Shown: positions 1-8,645, numbered from the stretch's first letter. The stretch is DNA of 12,585 nucleotides from Saccoglossus kowalevskii (GCF_000003605.2 NW_003128862.1:1239173-1251757); one strand, 5' to 3'. Notes: generated from the letters alone by a model not told the origin. Program-made: numbers and translations.

Positions 1-213
1 TAATGCCGTGTTACTTTTTTCATAAAACATAATACGTGGTCTTTTTTTATTTCAAACAAATTGTGCTCGGTTCAGCGGTTGTTGCACTCTAAACAAGTTT
101 GCCACGAGTTTAAAAGAAGTGAGAACGAATAAAGGGGAAACAAAGACAACTGTGTTTCAGGATTCGAGCAAAAAGACATTTTCAACGGGTTAAAAATAAA
201 ATAATTGAACTTA
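1..213. other. Noncoding stretch, nothing recognised
   Basis: AT-rich sequence with no open frame of useful length, no repeat and no RNA-like fold that I can see. It leads directly into the CA microsatellite. Confidence 0.5.
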
Positions 214-253
214 ACACACACACACACATACACACACACCCCCACACACACAC
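214..253. repeat. (CA)n microsatellite
   Basis: Alternating A and C run for about 40 bases, interrupted by one T (CATACA) and one short run of C in the middle. This is an ordinary imperfect dinucleotide microsatellite and is probably length-variable. Confidence 0.95.
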
Positions 254-2371
254 GCTTACTGCGATTTGAAAAACCAACATATAACTCATAGAATACTCAA
301 TTACAACAAAGCCCATAATATTAATGGCATCGTGTGAGCAATTGAACGTAATGAAATTTTATTAAAAAAGCTCTATAAAATTTTAACTTTGGTCCCTCTT
401 TGTGCAAATGTATTAAAACCTTATACAACAAATTGTGTAAACGTTTTCGAATGAATCTTGGTCTGAGTACAGGCTATTTTGACATTATCAATGAGGTAAG
501 ACAATAGGATTTGCAGATGATTAAATCTATTTCACTTCTGACCTGACTCTGAATGATTTCTTTGGCCTGTCCGTGCTTCATGGTATTTATGACGAAACTA
601 CTTATTCACAAAATCTACCTATATTTTACTGCAGCATTTTATTAATTAGGCTAAAAACTTATCAGTAACAAAACTATTCTTATGAATGATATAACAGTTA
701 GTTACAACGATTTTGTTGCAAGAGATATTATTTATATATCATATCTTTGTACAAGTAATGGTCATATACTGTGAGTAGATGTCAAACATGTATTACTATG
801 GCAAGGAAATCGATATTTTTTCTCTGCCAAAAAATATTCAAATAAATCCATGGCTATAAACTCCTCTCTTTCGAAAATTGCTACGGTAAAACGATACGTA
901 AACACATTTCTTCATTTTATTTTATCATATATTTCCAAAAGTTCTCTCAATTCAAGTATTTATTTGAAATGTATTGTTGTATCGCCAAAGGATCCAAGCT
1001 ACAACAATTAATAATTTCAGAATATTATTGTCAAGAAATGATTCTATAAATGTAATACTGTCATTGAATAGAGTAAGAATTAATGTTGCAAAGATTCAAC
1101 ATTTTACTCAAAAAAACAACACAATATTGCGATATGAAAGATGTGGAATTTATTGTATTTAAAAAAAATCTATCTAAACATTTTCAAATGACTACACAGA
1201 CCTGAAAGACGCACTTCTAATTAGGTAGTATGTATTACAAGCTCCTTTTTGTTCTTGTTTTTATTCGTGTTTTTTTTAACATTACTCTTGCTTTTACTTT
1301 TCTTTTACTTTTTCCTCTCCTCCACAAATAAAAATAAAATAAACTGCTACATCACAAACATGAGCTGAGAGTTGAATTCTTTAACTGGGGAATATTAATA
1401 TACCAGATTGGTCTCTGAAAACAAAAACTATAAAAAGAAATAAATGTTCACGACTTGCAACAAAAGCATATCTAAACAGACAATGAATAAACAAATGTAT
1501 CCTGTGAAATATAAGTATTATATTGTATCAGGATGCTGGGAGGACATGCAACAGAATATGAGAACTTTTCCAATTTCCTGCCTACTATGTTTATGTATCT
1601 AAGGTGTTGAAAAAGTGTGAAGATATAGAATCTCATTAGTGGCTGCAAACACTAATGAAACACAATGAACACAAACTATATCAGATACTCACCAATGCGC
1701 AACAAGATTATACAAACACACAGAATCAGCGACACAGCGTAACCATTTTGAATTGGGCCAATGTGACCGAACCATTTTGGTCAGAGGAGTTTCTGGTATT
1801 ATCACGTGAATGCGTTTCTTTTGCTATAAATTTACAGAACATACCTCTGCCAATAATTGACTAACTCGATTAATGTATGCTTTGACAGATTACAGTTCCA
1901 TAATGTGCAGTGTTTCAGACACATGTTACACTTGCCACAAATTGTCAATAGAGGGTGCACGTCAATACATAGCCAATGTATGTGACTCGATATGGTCCCA
2001 CAGTTGCACAATAAAGCTGAGTGTTTTTACTGTGGCCTTTACATACGATAACAAGCTCTAAATATTATTTATCACATGCGACGACGAAAACAATAATATT
2101 AAACCAACAATTGCCCTAAGAAGTGCACGACGCTCAAAAAACTGTAATTAACATAGAAAATGGAAATGTCTATTCAACACTCTGCCATTTTATTATCAAT
2201 AACTCAATGCAAAAGTTCATTCTAATAAAGGTATTCTCTGAATTAGTAAGTCAGATGTTAGAGGGTTGTAATGTGTTTCTGTCTGAAGTCTTAAAACGCC
2301 ACTCTTTGGCGTAGTTTATTTACAGTAGTGAGGAAGAGTCAAAACCTGAAAACAAATGTAAAAGCCCCTTT
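254..2371. other. Noncoding stretch, no gene supported
   Basis: Only short open frames occur. Three consecutive plus-strand frames (1655-1864, 1873-2061, 2123-2314) are 62 to 69 codons long, sit in different registers and match no family I know; the third begins at GTG. No splice-flanked exon or repeat pattern is convincing. A 10-base direct repeat (AACCATTTTG) occurs near 1741 and 1770. I treat the whole stretch as intergenic or intronic. Confidence 0.5.
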
Positions 2372-2490
2372 GGGAAAAGTGTGACAGTTACAGTATTCCT
2401 TGCGAAAAATGTGACGTTTACAATTTATCTATGCATCGCGCCTTGTGTGGTGTTTACGAGTACCGTTGACTAAAGTGTGGCTGTTTACGA
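2372..2490. repeat. Weak degenerate tandem motif, four copies
   Basis: A motif of the form GTGTGRCGTTTAC recurs four times. Its GTTAC/GTTTAC cores begin near 2387, 2416, 2452 and 2483, so the spacing is 29 to 36 bases. The copies share little outside the core. It may be a decayed minisatellite or chance. Confidence 0.35.
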
Positions 2491-3273
2491 ATCGGCATAC
2501 ACACACAATACAACAAGCTCGGGTTAAAAAGAATAACTGGATGGCCTGAACAATAGGTGGCATAACTAAGAGCCATTATAACTACATATATATTGTACGT
2601 AATATAAATAATTTTCATGGTTTAACATAACATTTTGCCATCAAATACGGGAAAGATAAGTAATGCAACTTGGCTGTATTATTGTTAGTCAAGTGATATA
2701 AAATGAAAGCATAATACTTTAAACAAACTAAAACAGGAATCTTGTTAGGTGAACATGAGTCAGCAATTCTTGGGAAGCCATCATACTGAAAATAGTCACA
2801 TAGATACCATAATCTAAATAAGTTTATACATAAAATTTTATACAGAATATTGATATTTATCACATACAGAATTGTGATTTCTCCAAAAAAAATACAAAAC
2901 AGATATTCCCACAACATTAACAAATCTGATTTGACTGATTTGAAATTCGTTATCAAAAGAATACAAATTTTATATCGTAAGCATTTAGGTTATTTGTTAC
3001 ATATTGAACTCTAAATTCTTAAAAACCATATATTGTTCAAAAACATAACAAGTATGGCAACTTTCAAGTACACTACATTATATATCCAAATAATGAAGAG
3101 TTATTCATGCACATCATGCAGTCAGGTGTTAAATAAATTTAACACAACATGGTTCATATGTGGCACCAGCCATATATTATATTGTAATTAAGTTTTTTTC
3201 AGAATGAAACCCCATGTCTACCTCAGACAAATGACAATGATGTCATCTGACACATTTTTTGTTTCAGTTTCAT
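2491..3273. other. Noncoding stretch with one long chance-like frame
   Basis: The longest frame outside the repeats is on the minus strand at 2615-2956 (113 codons). It starts at TTG rather than ATG and its product is rich in I, L, Y and F, as expected of AT-rich DNA read without selection. It matches no family I recognise. I do not call it a gene. Confidence 0.45.
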
Positions 3274-3486
3274 TAAACCACAAGGTCACTATATCTACTC
3301 AAACACGTTTTGAATATTAATATGAATATTAGCTATGAAAGTACGCCATATGTAGAAGAGTATTTCTGTAAAGACGTGATAAACCAATGATAGTAAAATA
3401 AAATCATCACTCTTGTCGTATAGTCTGGTAGAGAGCTTGCCCAATGGGGTCAAATTTAGGACACAATTTTGAAGTTTTAAGTTTGA
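3274..3486 (-). pseudogene. Broken reverse-transcriptase-family retroelement fragment
   Basis: Read on the minus strand, a frame contains SASNLKLQ and then GKLSTRLYDKSDDF. This resembles the region just after the polymerase core in a retroelement reverse-transcriptase family of marine invertebrates, which typically reads SASYLDL, then KLYDKRDDF, then PAYGVYISQLIRYAR. After DDF the match continues one frame over as STYGVLS, a TAG stop where the family has Q, then LI. Shortly downstream, RYSDLV resembles the family's GRY.DLV motif, but the usual intervening stretch is missing. So the copy has at least one frameshift, one nonsense change and an internal deletion. An open frame runs on to 3540 but shows no further similarity. 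I do not know the element's clade, and no catalytic motif is present. Confidence 0.65.
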
Positions 3487-3540
3487 AGCAGATTCAAAAA
3501 TAATCCCTACATTTAGGATCGTTGATAGAAAGTACATCAT

Positions 3541-4128
3541 CGCTATGTCGGATGTGTATTATGTGTATTATTTTACAAGTTTTTCGGATTTTTTCTTTTA
3601 AAATTGTATTCAATAAGTTTGTTTTTTGTATGCCATGACCAGAACGGCATGTACAAAACGCGGCAGGTTACAGGTTTAGGTGACTCGGTATTTAGTGAGA
3701 AGGACTGCAGTTTATTTTTTGTCTTAGGTACACACAGACATGCCAAATATTGCACTTTTATGGAATCACAGGACTATAATCAATGTTTCTTGAAAATACT
3801 GCTTTGCACATGCGCATTGGATGTTCCTAAATTATTATAGCCATTACTCTTTATGTACGCAATGTTATTTTTGTGAATGTACTGGGCCGGGGAGCATTTT
3901 ATTTTGATTCTGCGGTGTGCAAGCTAAGGCTTTCCTTATTCGCGATATTTGTTAATCTAACAGCTATATATTAGGATCCATATATCGAACTGCTTGAGAT
4001 CTCATGAGCAACGTTAATTAATAAGGATCGTAGAGGCAGCCTCTGGAAATTGGAATTGCGTGTTATCTAATGGAATAAATATCATGCTGGATTAATAAAG
4101 CTATTATTTAATTCAACAAAGCACAAAC
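3541..4128. other. Noncoding stretch, nothing recognised
   Basis: Overlapping open frames lie on both strands around 3573-3840 (60 codons minus, 78 codons plus from TTG). Neither resembles a known protein and mutual overlap argues that both are chance. No repeat or structured RNA is apparent. Confidence 0.45.
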
Positions 4129-4359
4129 CTCATTAGCAGATTGATTTGAGAAGAGAGTTGTTAATATATCGCTGCTCTCACAGGTGGTCGATTCAGATAG
4201 TGATGGTTGCTTGATATTTCTGTATTGAGCACAAGTAATACTCTGATCAGACATTTCCAGAACGTAGCTTGTTGCGACGCATGGAATACATTCTATGCTC
4301 GTAATTTTAGCCATGCTGAGAAACGGAAGCCTGCGTCGTTTAACCAGACGACACATGAT
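4129..4359 (-). CDS. Possible internal exon of an unrecognised gene
   Basis: On the minus strand an open frame (4108-4413) contains a segment bounded by splice-like signals. Upstream is a pyrimidine-rich tract ending AAGCAG at 4360-4362, and downstream is GAG followed by GTTTGT at 4128 and below. The segment is 231 bases, exactly 77 codons, and would be phase 0 at both ends. The product begins near MCRLVKRRR and has a Ser/Thr-rich second half (around SLSESTTCESSDILTT). It matches no family I recognise. No ATG opens the longer frame, no companion exon was found, and the donor is a weak match to consensus. It could easily be a chance frame; I list it because the boundaries are better than elsewhere in this region. 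Confidence 0.22.
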
Positions 4360-5118
4360 CTGCTTAAAATAGAAAAGTAGGTTGCTATTCGATGAGCAAT
4401 CAAATGTCGCCACATCACAGAAAGAGTACGTATTGGAAATATTTAGACGAGCTTTTAACAGAAATCCAACAGAAATCAGCTCCTGCAGGGTCCTATTTTT
4501 CGTGTTACTGGTGCTTCATAACAATCCTTGAAATTAGCTTTAGTATTTTCAAGGATACTAGTGTAGGTTGAGGGCTCATAAAGCGAATATGACATGAAAC
4601 TGATATTTGTAGACAGTACCGATTTCAAACATATCAGTTGTAAATTCAGTTCATCAGAATAGTGCAGTTTAAAGCAATGGTGTACGAGGTTGCTTACATT
4701 TCCCCCTTACATTTTAAATAAGTTGATAAGCAGTTTTTGCTGATTAGTAGAGATATAAACTTGAACAGGCATAATACGAAAGGTGTTGATACCATCGAAC
4801 GGGTCAGAGGTCACCGACATTGTATAAACCCTATGGGTGCCTATTAGTAAAACAAAACACAAAGACGTTATTGTTTTACACCAAAGAAACGGTAAAATGT
4901 ATAATCTGCAAGGCATGATTGTGGAAAATTGTGGTTTTTGTTACAACTGCTTTCGGTAAATTGTTTTCCAAAAAACATTGCTGTCCGTCCACTCATGAAT
5001 GCGCAATTAATTTAATAAAATAATATATATACAAAGTACAATATCATATGTAAGGCCGTGTGCAATATTCATTACAAATATTTATGTGCGAGGATTTCAA
5101 TTCATATTTATAAATGAC
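4360..5118. other. Noncoding stretch with a perfect short hairpin
   Basis: No gene is supported. A 69-codon minus-strand frame at 4707-4916 begins with ATG but resembles nothing known. One perfect inverted repeat occurs at 4524-4556. The final 100 bases grade into decayed copies of the minisatellite that follows. Confidence 0.45.
4524..4556. repeat. Perfect 10-bp inverted repeat
   Basis: ATCCTTGAAA at 4524-4533 pairs exactly with TTTCAAGGAT at 4547-4556 across a 13-base loop. No T-run terminator or adjacent gene gives it a role. It may be chance. Confidence 0.5.
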
Positions 5119-6226
5119 ATTTTTATATTCCTATAATAACTATTCATATTCATAAAACCTTTATTTATATTCTTGAAATCTCCATTTGTACAATCTCCAT
5201 CTGTATTCGTAAAATATCAGTTTGTGTTAGTGAAATCTCCATTTGTATTCGTAAAATCTATTTGTGTTAGTGAAATCCCCATTTGTATTTGTGAAATCTC
5301 CCTTTGTATTTGTGAAATCTACATTTGTATTTGTGAGATCTACATTTGTATTCATGAAATCTCCATTTGTATTCGTGAAATCTTCCTTTGTATTCGTGAA
5401 ATCTCCGTTTGTATTCGTAACATCTATTTGTGTTAGTGAAATCTCCATTTGTATTCGTGAAATCTCCTTATGTATTCGTGAAATCTCCCTTTGTATTCGT
5501 GAAATCTCCATTTGTATTCGTGAAATCTCCCTTTGTATTCGTGAAATCTCCATTTGTATTCGTGAAATCTCCCTTTGTATTCGTGAAATCTCCCTTTGTA
5601 TTCGTGAAATCTCCATTCGTATTCGTGAAATCTCCATTTGTATTCGTGAAATCTCCCTTTGTATTCGTTGAATCTCCGTTTGTATTCGTAAAATCTATTT
5701 GTGTTAGTGAAATCCCCATTTGTATTTGTGAGATCTACATTTGTATTCATGAAATCTCCATTTGTATTTGTGAAATCTCCGTTTGTATTCGTGAAATCTC
5801 CGTTTGTATTCGTAAAATCTATTTGTGTTAGTGAAATCCCCATTTGTATTTGTGAGATCTACATTTGTATTCATGAAATCTCCATTTGTATTCGTGAAAT
5901 CTCCGTTTGTATTCGTGAAATCTCCGTTTCTATTCGTAAAATTTATTTGTGTTAGTGAAATCTCCATTTGTATTCGTGAAATCTCCATTTGTATTCGTGA
6001 AATCTCAATTTGTATTCGTGAAATCTCCCTTTGTATTCGTGAAATCTCCTTTTGTATTCGTGAAATCTCCATTTGTACTCGTGAAATCTCCATTTGTATT
6101 CGTAAAATTTTAATTTTTTTTCGCAAAATTTCCATTTGTATTCGTGAAATCTCCCTTTGTATTCGTGAAATCTCCCTTTGTATTCGTGTAATCTCCCTTT
6201 GTATTCGTGAAATCTGCCTTTGTATT
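5119..6226. repeat. 21-bp minisatellite with interspersed 19-bp monomers (left part)
   Basis: A tandem array of a 21-base monomer containing TTTGTATTCGTGAAATCT. It is clean from about 5162 and decayed before that. A marker variant reads GTGTTAGTG in place of GTATTCGTG and follows a 19-base monomer that lacks two bases and carries CGTAAAAT instead of CGTGAAAT. Markers start at 5224, 5264, 5430, 5701, 5825 and 5949. Their spacings (40, 166, 271, 124, 124) all equal 21n+19. Monomers also differ at one position after CTCC (A, C, G or T), giving a readable variant map. The apparent 80 to 140 codon frames here, on both strands, come from the monomer being seven codons long and stop-free in five of six frames. 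Each 19-mer shifts the frame, and several such frames start at GTG inside the marker, so none is a gene. Confidence 0.97.
5701..5948. repeat. Two adjacent 124-bp higher-order repeat units
   Basis: Units 5701-5824 and 5825-5948 each consist of five 21-mers and one 19-mer. By hand alignment they differ at only 3 of 124 positions: T/C in one TATTYGTG, G/C in one GTTTS, and C/T in AAATYT. They are therefore a recent duplication within the older array. The block after the marker at 5264 has the same order of variants, including GAGATCTACATTTG, but with 42 additional bases. Confidence 0.9.
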
Positions 6227-6362
6227 TGTCAGCATCCATTATTTTATGTTTTTGTCATATTACCTCAAACCCTGCAAATGGAAGTGTGCATGGAATCATG
6301 GGAAGAGACGGTGTGCATTGTGATAACTGTCATAAAGGTGATTGACAGGACATACTTATTTT

Positions 6363-6490
6363 CAACTTTGGATGGACAGTGTGTTCTAAAAGGTGTGCTT
6401 GTAATTTACATAACAAAGGGTGTTTACAACTTTGGAAGGAGAATTGGAATCTACCAGGTTTTCTGTTATTTGAATAACAAAGGATGTTTA
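6363..6490 (+). repeat. 64-bp tandem duplication inside the putative LTR
   Basis: Copy one (6363-6426) and copy two (6427-6490) both begin CAACTTTGGA and end with ACAAAGGRTGTTTA. They align without gaps at an offset of 64 and match at about 42 of 64 positions by hand count. The ends are much better conserved than the middle. Its place in the left (U3-like) part recalls enhancer repeats of LTRs, but that role is inference. Confidence 0.75.
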
Positions 6491-6938
6491 TGGTCTACTG
6501 AGTTGCCTACGTGACACAGCTGCTATCAAGATTACATTCTGATTGGCTCATGTGGAAACCCAGGTGGTGTCACTGACTATACATTGGACAGCATAAAGAC
6601 AGTTTAGGTCGATCATTTCAACTTGGTGTCCGTCACTTCAACTTGCTTTCCTGTGTGTTCTGCTACGATACGATATTACAGGCTACAACCATCATTCTGT
6701 GAGACTTGTATGAACTGCTCTGCGATCTCCTGCTTCCAGTGGTGCCCTCCAGATTTCCAGCGTTCCTCTGCAAGCAAGACTCCTGTATTTCTCCTGTAAG
6801 CCATTAACTGTCGTCCAAAAATACATCCTGGAACTGTGAGTTATCACCAATGCACACTTCCCAAAGCAATCCCAATTTTAGTGACTTTATTCATTGTATT
6901 TTTCTGTGCTTTATTTCTTGTAATTATTTTTGAGAGGT

Positions 6939-6944
6939 ATTAAA
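6939..6944 (+). promoter_or_regulatory. Possible polyadenylation signal (ATTAAA) in the putative LTR
   Basis: ATTAAA lies about 150 bases from the right end of the block, where an R-region signal would be expected if the LTR is in plus orientation. A single hexamer in AT-rich DNA is weak evidence. Confidence 0.35.
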
Positions 6945-7092
6945 GCCAGGAGCTTTAACTTGACATTTTGATGTATGTGTATTTCATTTCCAGTAATATT
7001 GTCTTGTCTTGTGCAGTGAAAGAACCCCCTGTCCAGTATGAGTTCTGTGGGCGGCCCTCTCAATTGCGATATACAGGCCTTACACTGTGACA

Positions 7093-7292
7093 GTATTCGT
7101 GAAATCTCCATTTATATTCGTAAAATCTCCATATATATTCGTAAAATCTATTTATGTTAGTTAAGTCTCAATTTGTATTCGGGAAATTTCCGTTTGTATT
7201 CGTAAACTCTATTTGTATTTGTGAAACTAAAATTACTATTTCTGCCAAAATGTCCATTTGTTAAACTTTCATTTGTACTTGTAAAAATCGCC
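7093..7292. repeat. 21-bp minisatellite, right part beyond the insertion
   Basis: The array resumes with GTATTCGTGAAATCTCC and decays over about 200 bases. A diverged marker ATGTTAG starts at 7154 after a CGTAAAATCT monomer, and a second, weaker marker position is at 7215 after CGTAAACTCT. Subtracting the 866-bp block and one 5-bp duplication, the interval from the last left marker (5949) to 7154 is 334, which is 15x21+19. The next interval is 61, or 2x21+19. This shows the two parts were one array. Confidence 0.92.
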
Positions 7293-7330
7293 ATTCTTTG
7301 AAGCCACTTGCTCGTGTGTTGTGAACGTGG

Positions 7331-8058
7331 ATGGCGCTGTTAGTGCATGTAATAAAAATGGCAGAAGATCACGAGACACTGTCCGTAGATGCATGGATTA
7401 CTTTCTTTAAGCATATTGCCGATATACTGAATTTATGCGACCATAATTTTAGAAGTGAGGCCATTGTGTTTTTGCGGTATGATATTGAACGTCTAAATCG
7501 ATGTTTAAGAACAGTTTTGTTTATATATGACAGTGGTATTGATAGTGCCGATATGCAGCCACGCATTGGCAATCTTGTTTACAGTTTACGGTACTTAAGA
7601 CATCTGTAATGAACGTCTTCTGCATTTATCAGTACAACGATGTACAATATCTGCACTGATTGGTGAAGGACAGGTGAACTCGCCTGGACGTCTAGGGCTT
7701 TGTATCGACTTAGAACAGGTAGAGTTCCTTTTTATCGGCTGTTTGTTATATATACCATTATTTCAGCAATGTTAGCTTGTAAACAGAACAACACTGTGGC
7801 AGAATATCCGGTGAGCATGTGTGGAGTTTACACGGTATAATAGTTTGAGTGATGGTCGTCTTGACGAAATTATCACAATCATCCATATATTGGTGTTATG
7901 ATTCTGGGAATTTTAAAATCAAGGGGCTTAGTAGTGCAGCTTTGCACAGAATTGGTTCTGCCAATTCTGCTCTTCGATGGGGTTTAGTGGCACAAACACT
8001 AACATCTGCTTTAGATGAAGATGTATTATACATGGAGATTTTTCATGTTTGGTTTTAA
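7331..8058 (+). pseudogene. Decayed integrase-core-domain family gene, N-terminal part
   Basis: The first frame opens at ATG 7331 (a second ATG at 7361) and gives 92 residues, ending near IGNLVYSLRYLRHL. The reading then moves through several frames. At 7608-7772 it includes GRLGLCIDLEQVEFL, resembling the GRPxFxIxxEQLEFLL motif of the helix-turn-helix region. At 7766-7837 it includes EYPVSMCGVYTV, like EYGLSxRxxYS. At 7842-7886 it reads SLSDGRLDEII, like LSDxELDxII. From 7883 it reads IGVMILGILKSRG, like GxRMMxGxLRSRG. From about 7942 it includes LHRIGSANSALRWG, like the family's RRxDPxxxALRWG. The order is that of an rve-domain protein family widespread in fish, cnidarians and molluscs, probably of mobile-element origin. 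At least four frame changes and several stops make it dead. The DDE catalytic core, which should start at the end of this region, is not recognisable. Family comparison is from memory. Confidence 0.72.
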
Positions 8059-8216
8059 ACAACGTGATAAACGTATTTTGAGTAAGATTCTGTATTTCCA
8101 AATACAAACATTAGTGTCTTCACATTAGTGTACACAAGCAAACTTGGTCTGTTACATGTTTTAGATACGCGATTTAAAATTTCTTATCCGGGTGTCTATG
8201 CATTGTTGAAGCATTA
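8059..8216 (+). pseudogene. Possible downstream remnant of the integrase pseudogene
   Basis: A frame ending at the TAA at 8214-8216 reads VYTSKLGLLHVLDTRF and then YPGVYALLKH. This loosely recalls the family stretch YGLPSRVRxD followed by ENVxVAxxMLxH, but the key D and the conserved spacing are not kept. It may be noncoding sequence that only appears similar. Confidence 0.2.
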
Positions 8217-8490
8217 ATTTTCCTGTTAATTAGTCTCTGACGCTAAAAGATCGAAAAATAAAACCTTTATATGAGTACAGTAAACACAACGACCGTATTA
8301 GTAAAAAGGCGCAATTTATTATTAGTCTACACCAAACATACTAGAAAGTTAAAACAATAGAAACAAGCCTTGCATGGCACAGTCCCCGTTAGTTATAGAA
8401 TTTGAGATATATAGTTTTGTTTATAGTAATATACTAGGAACATAAACATGTCAAAAGTATTGATTATGACGATTTGATAACAATAATCTG
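8217..8490. other. Noncoding spacer, nothing recognised
   Basis: AT-rich sequence between the integrase pseudogene and the hairpin-bearing repeat array. I see no open frame, repeat or structural element in it. Confidence 0.5.
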
Positions 8491-8509
8491 GAACAGCATT
8501 ATATAAAAC

Positions 8510-8534
8510 AAAATGGCCACCAGTCGGCCATTTT
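8510..8534. repeat. Hairpin core, copy 1 (perfect)
   Basis: AAAATGGCC at 8510-8518 pairs perfectly with GGCCATTTT at 8526-8534 around a 7-base loop (ACCAGTC). This is the best preserved of the cores in the array. Confidence 0.85.
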
Positions 8535-8543
8535 CAATACATA

Positions 8544-8556
8544 TATATATATATCT
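8544..8556. repeat. Short (AT)n run
   Basis: An alternating A/T stretch within the left, partial repeat copy, placed where the unit's sequence otherwise diverges just after its hairpin. Confidence 0.7.
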
Positions 8557-8645
8557 ATAACATGATGTAAAACACATATATAACATTTGAACATAATCAG
8601 TCAAAGCATTTCGGAGATATGGCTCTAGAAGTGCGTTCATTTAAA

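Larger units (their letters stand above)
6227..7092. mobile_element. Probable solo LTR of an LTR retrotransposon, 866 bp
   Basis: The block starts TGTCAGC and ends CTGTGACA, giving the TG...CA ends and short inverted termini (TGTCA/TGACA) expected of an LTR. It is flanked by a 5-bp target duplication and sits inside a minisatellite that resumes in phase on the other side. It encodes no protein that I recognise. Features consistent with an LTR are a 64-bp tandem duplication in the left part, CCAAT-type ATTGG at 6542 and 6583, and an ATTAAA polyadenylation-like signal at 6939-6944 that would suit plus orientation. With the same satellite on both sides there is no internal region or second LTR, so a solo LTR left by LTR-LTR recombination is the simplest reading. 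A DNA transposon with TGT...ACA ends, such as a Ginger-type deletion derivative, is an alternative, but those usually have longer inverted repeats. The family is unknown. Confidence 0.8.
6222..7097. repeat. 5-bp target-site duplication GTATT flanking the inserted block
   Basis: GTATT at 6222-6226 directly precedes the insert and GTATT at 7093-7097 directly follows it. Collapsing the insert plus one copy restores an intact TTTGTATTCGTGAAATCT monomer. GTATT is present in most monomers, so the duplication alone is not independent evidence. The exact restoration of monomer phase is. Confidence 0.85.

Noticed and set aside
2615-2956. 113-codon minus-strand open frame
   Set aside because: It has no ATG, an amino-acid content typical of random AT-rich DNA, and no recognisable domain or splice-flanked limits.
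3573-3840. Two opposed open frames of 60 and 78 codons
   Set aside because: They overlap on opposite strands, one starts at TTG, and neither resembles any protein I know.
5162-6226. CRISPR-like array
   Set aside because: There are no unique spacers: monomers are contiguous 21- and 19-mers with small variations, and the sequence context is animal.
5173-6514. Many long overlapping open frames on both strands, up to 229 codons
   Set aside because: They are the 21-bp satellite read in its five stop-free frames. Several start at GTG within the marker monomer, opposite-strand frames overlap fully, and the 19-mers break each register. The longest simply runs on into the inserted LTR.
6512-7092. 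A shorter LTR beginning at TGACACAG near 6512
   Set aside because: It has imperfect inverted ends with the right end, but no target duplication and no satellite directly at its left. The boundary at 6227 explains termini, duplication and repeat phase together.
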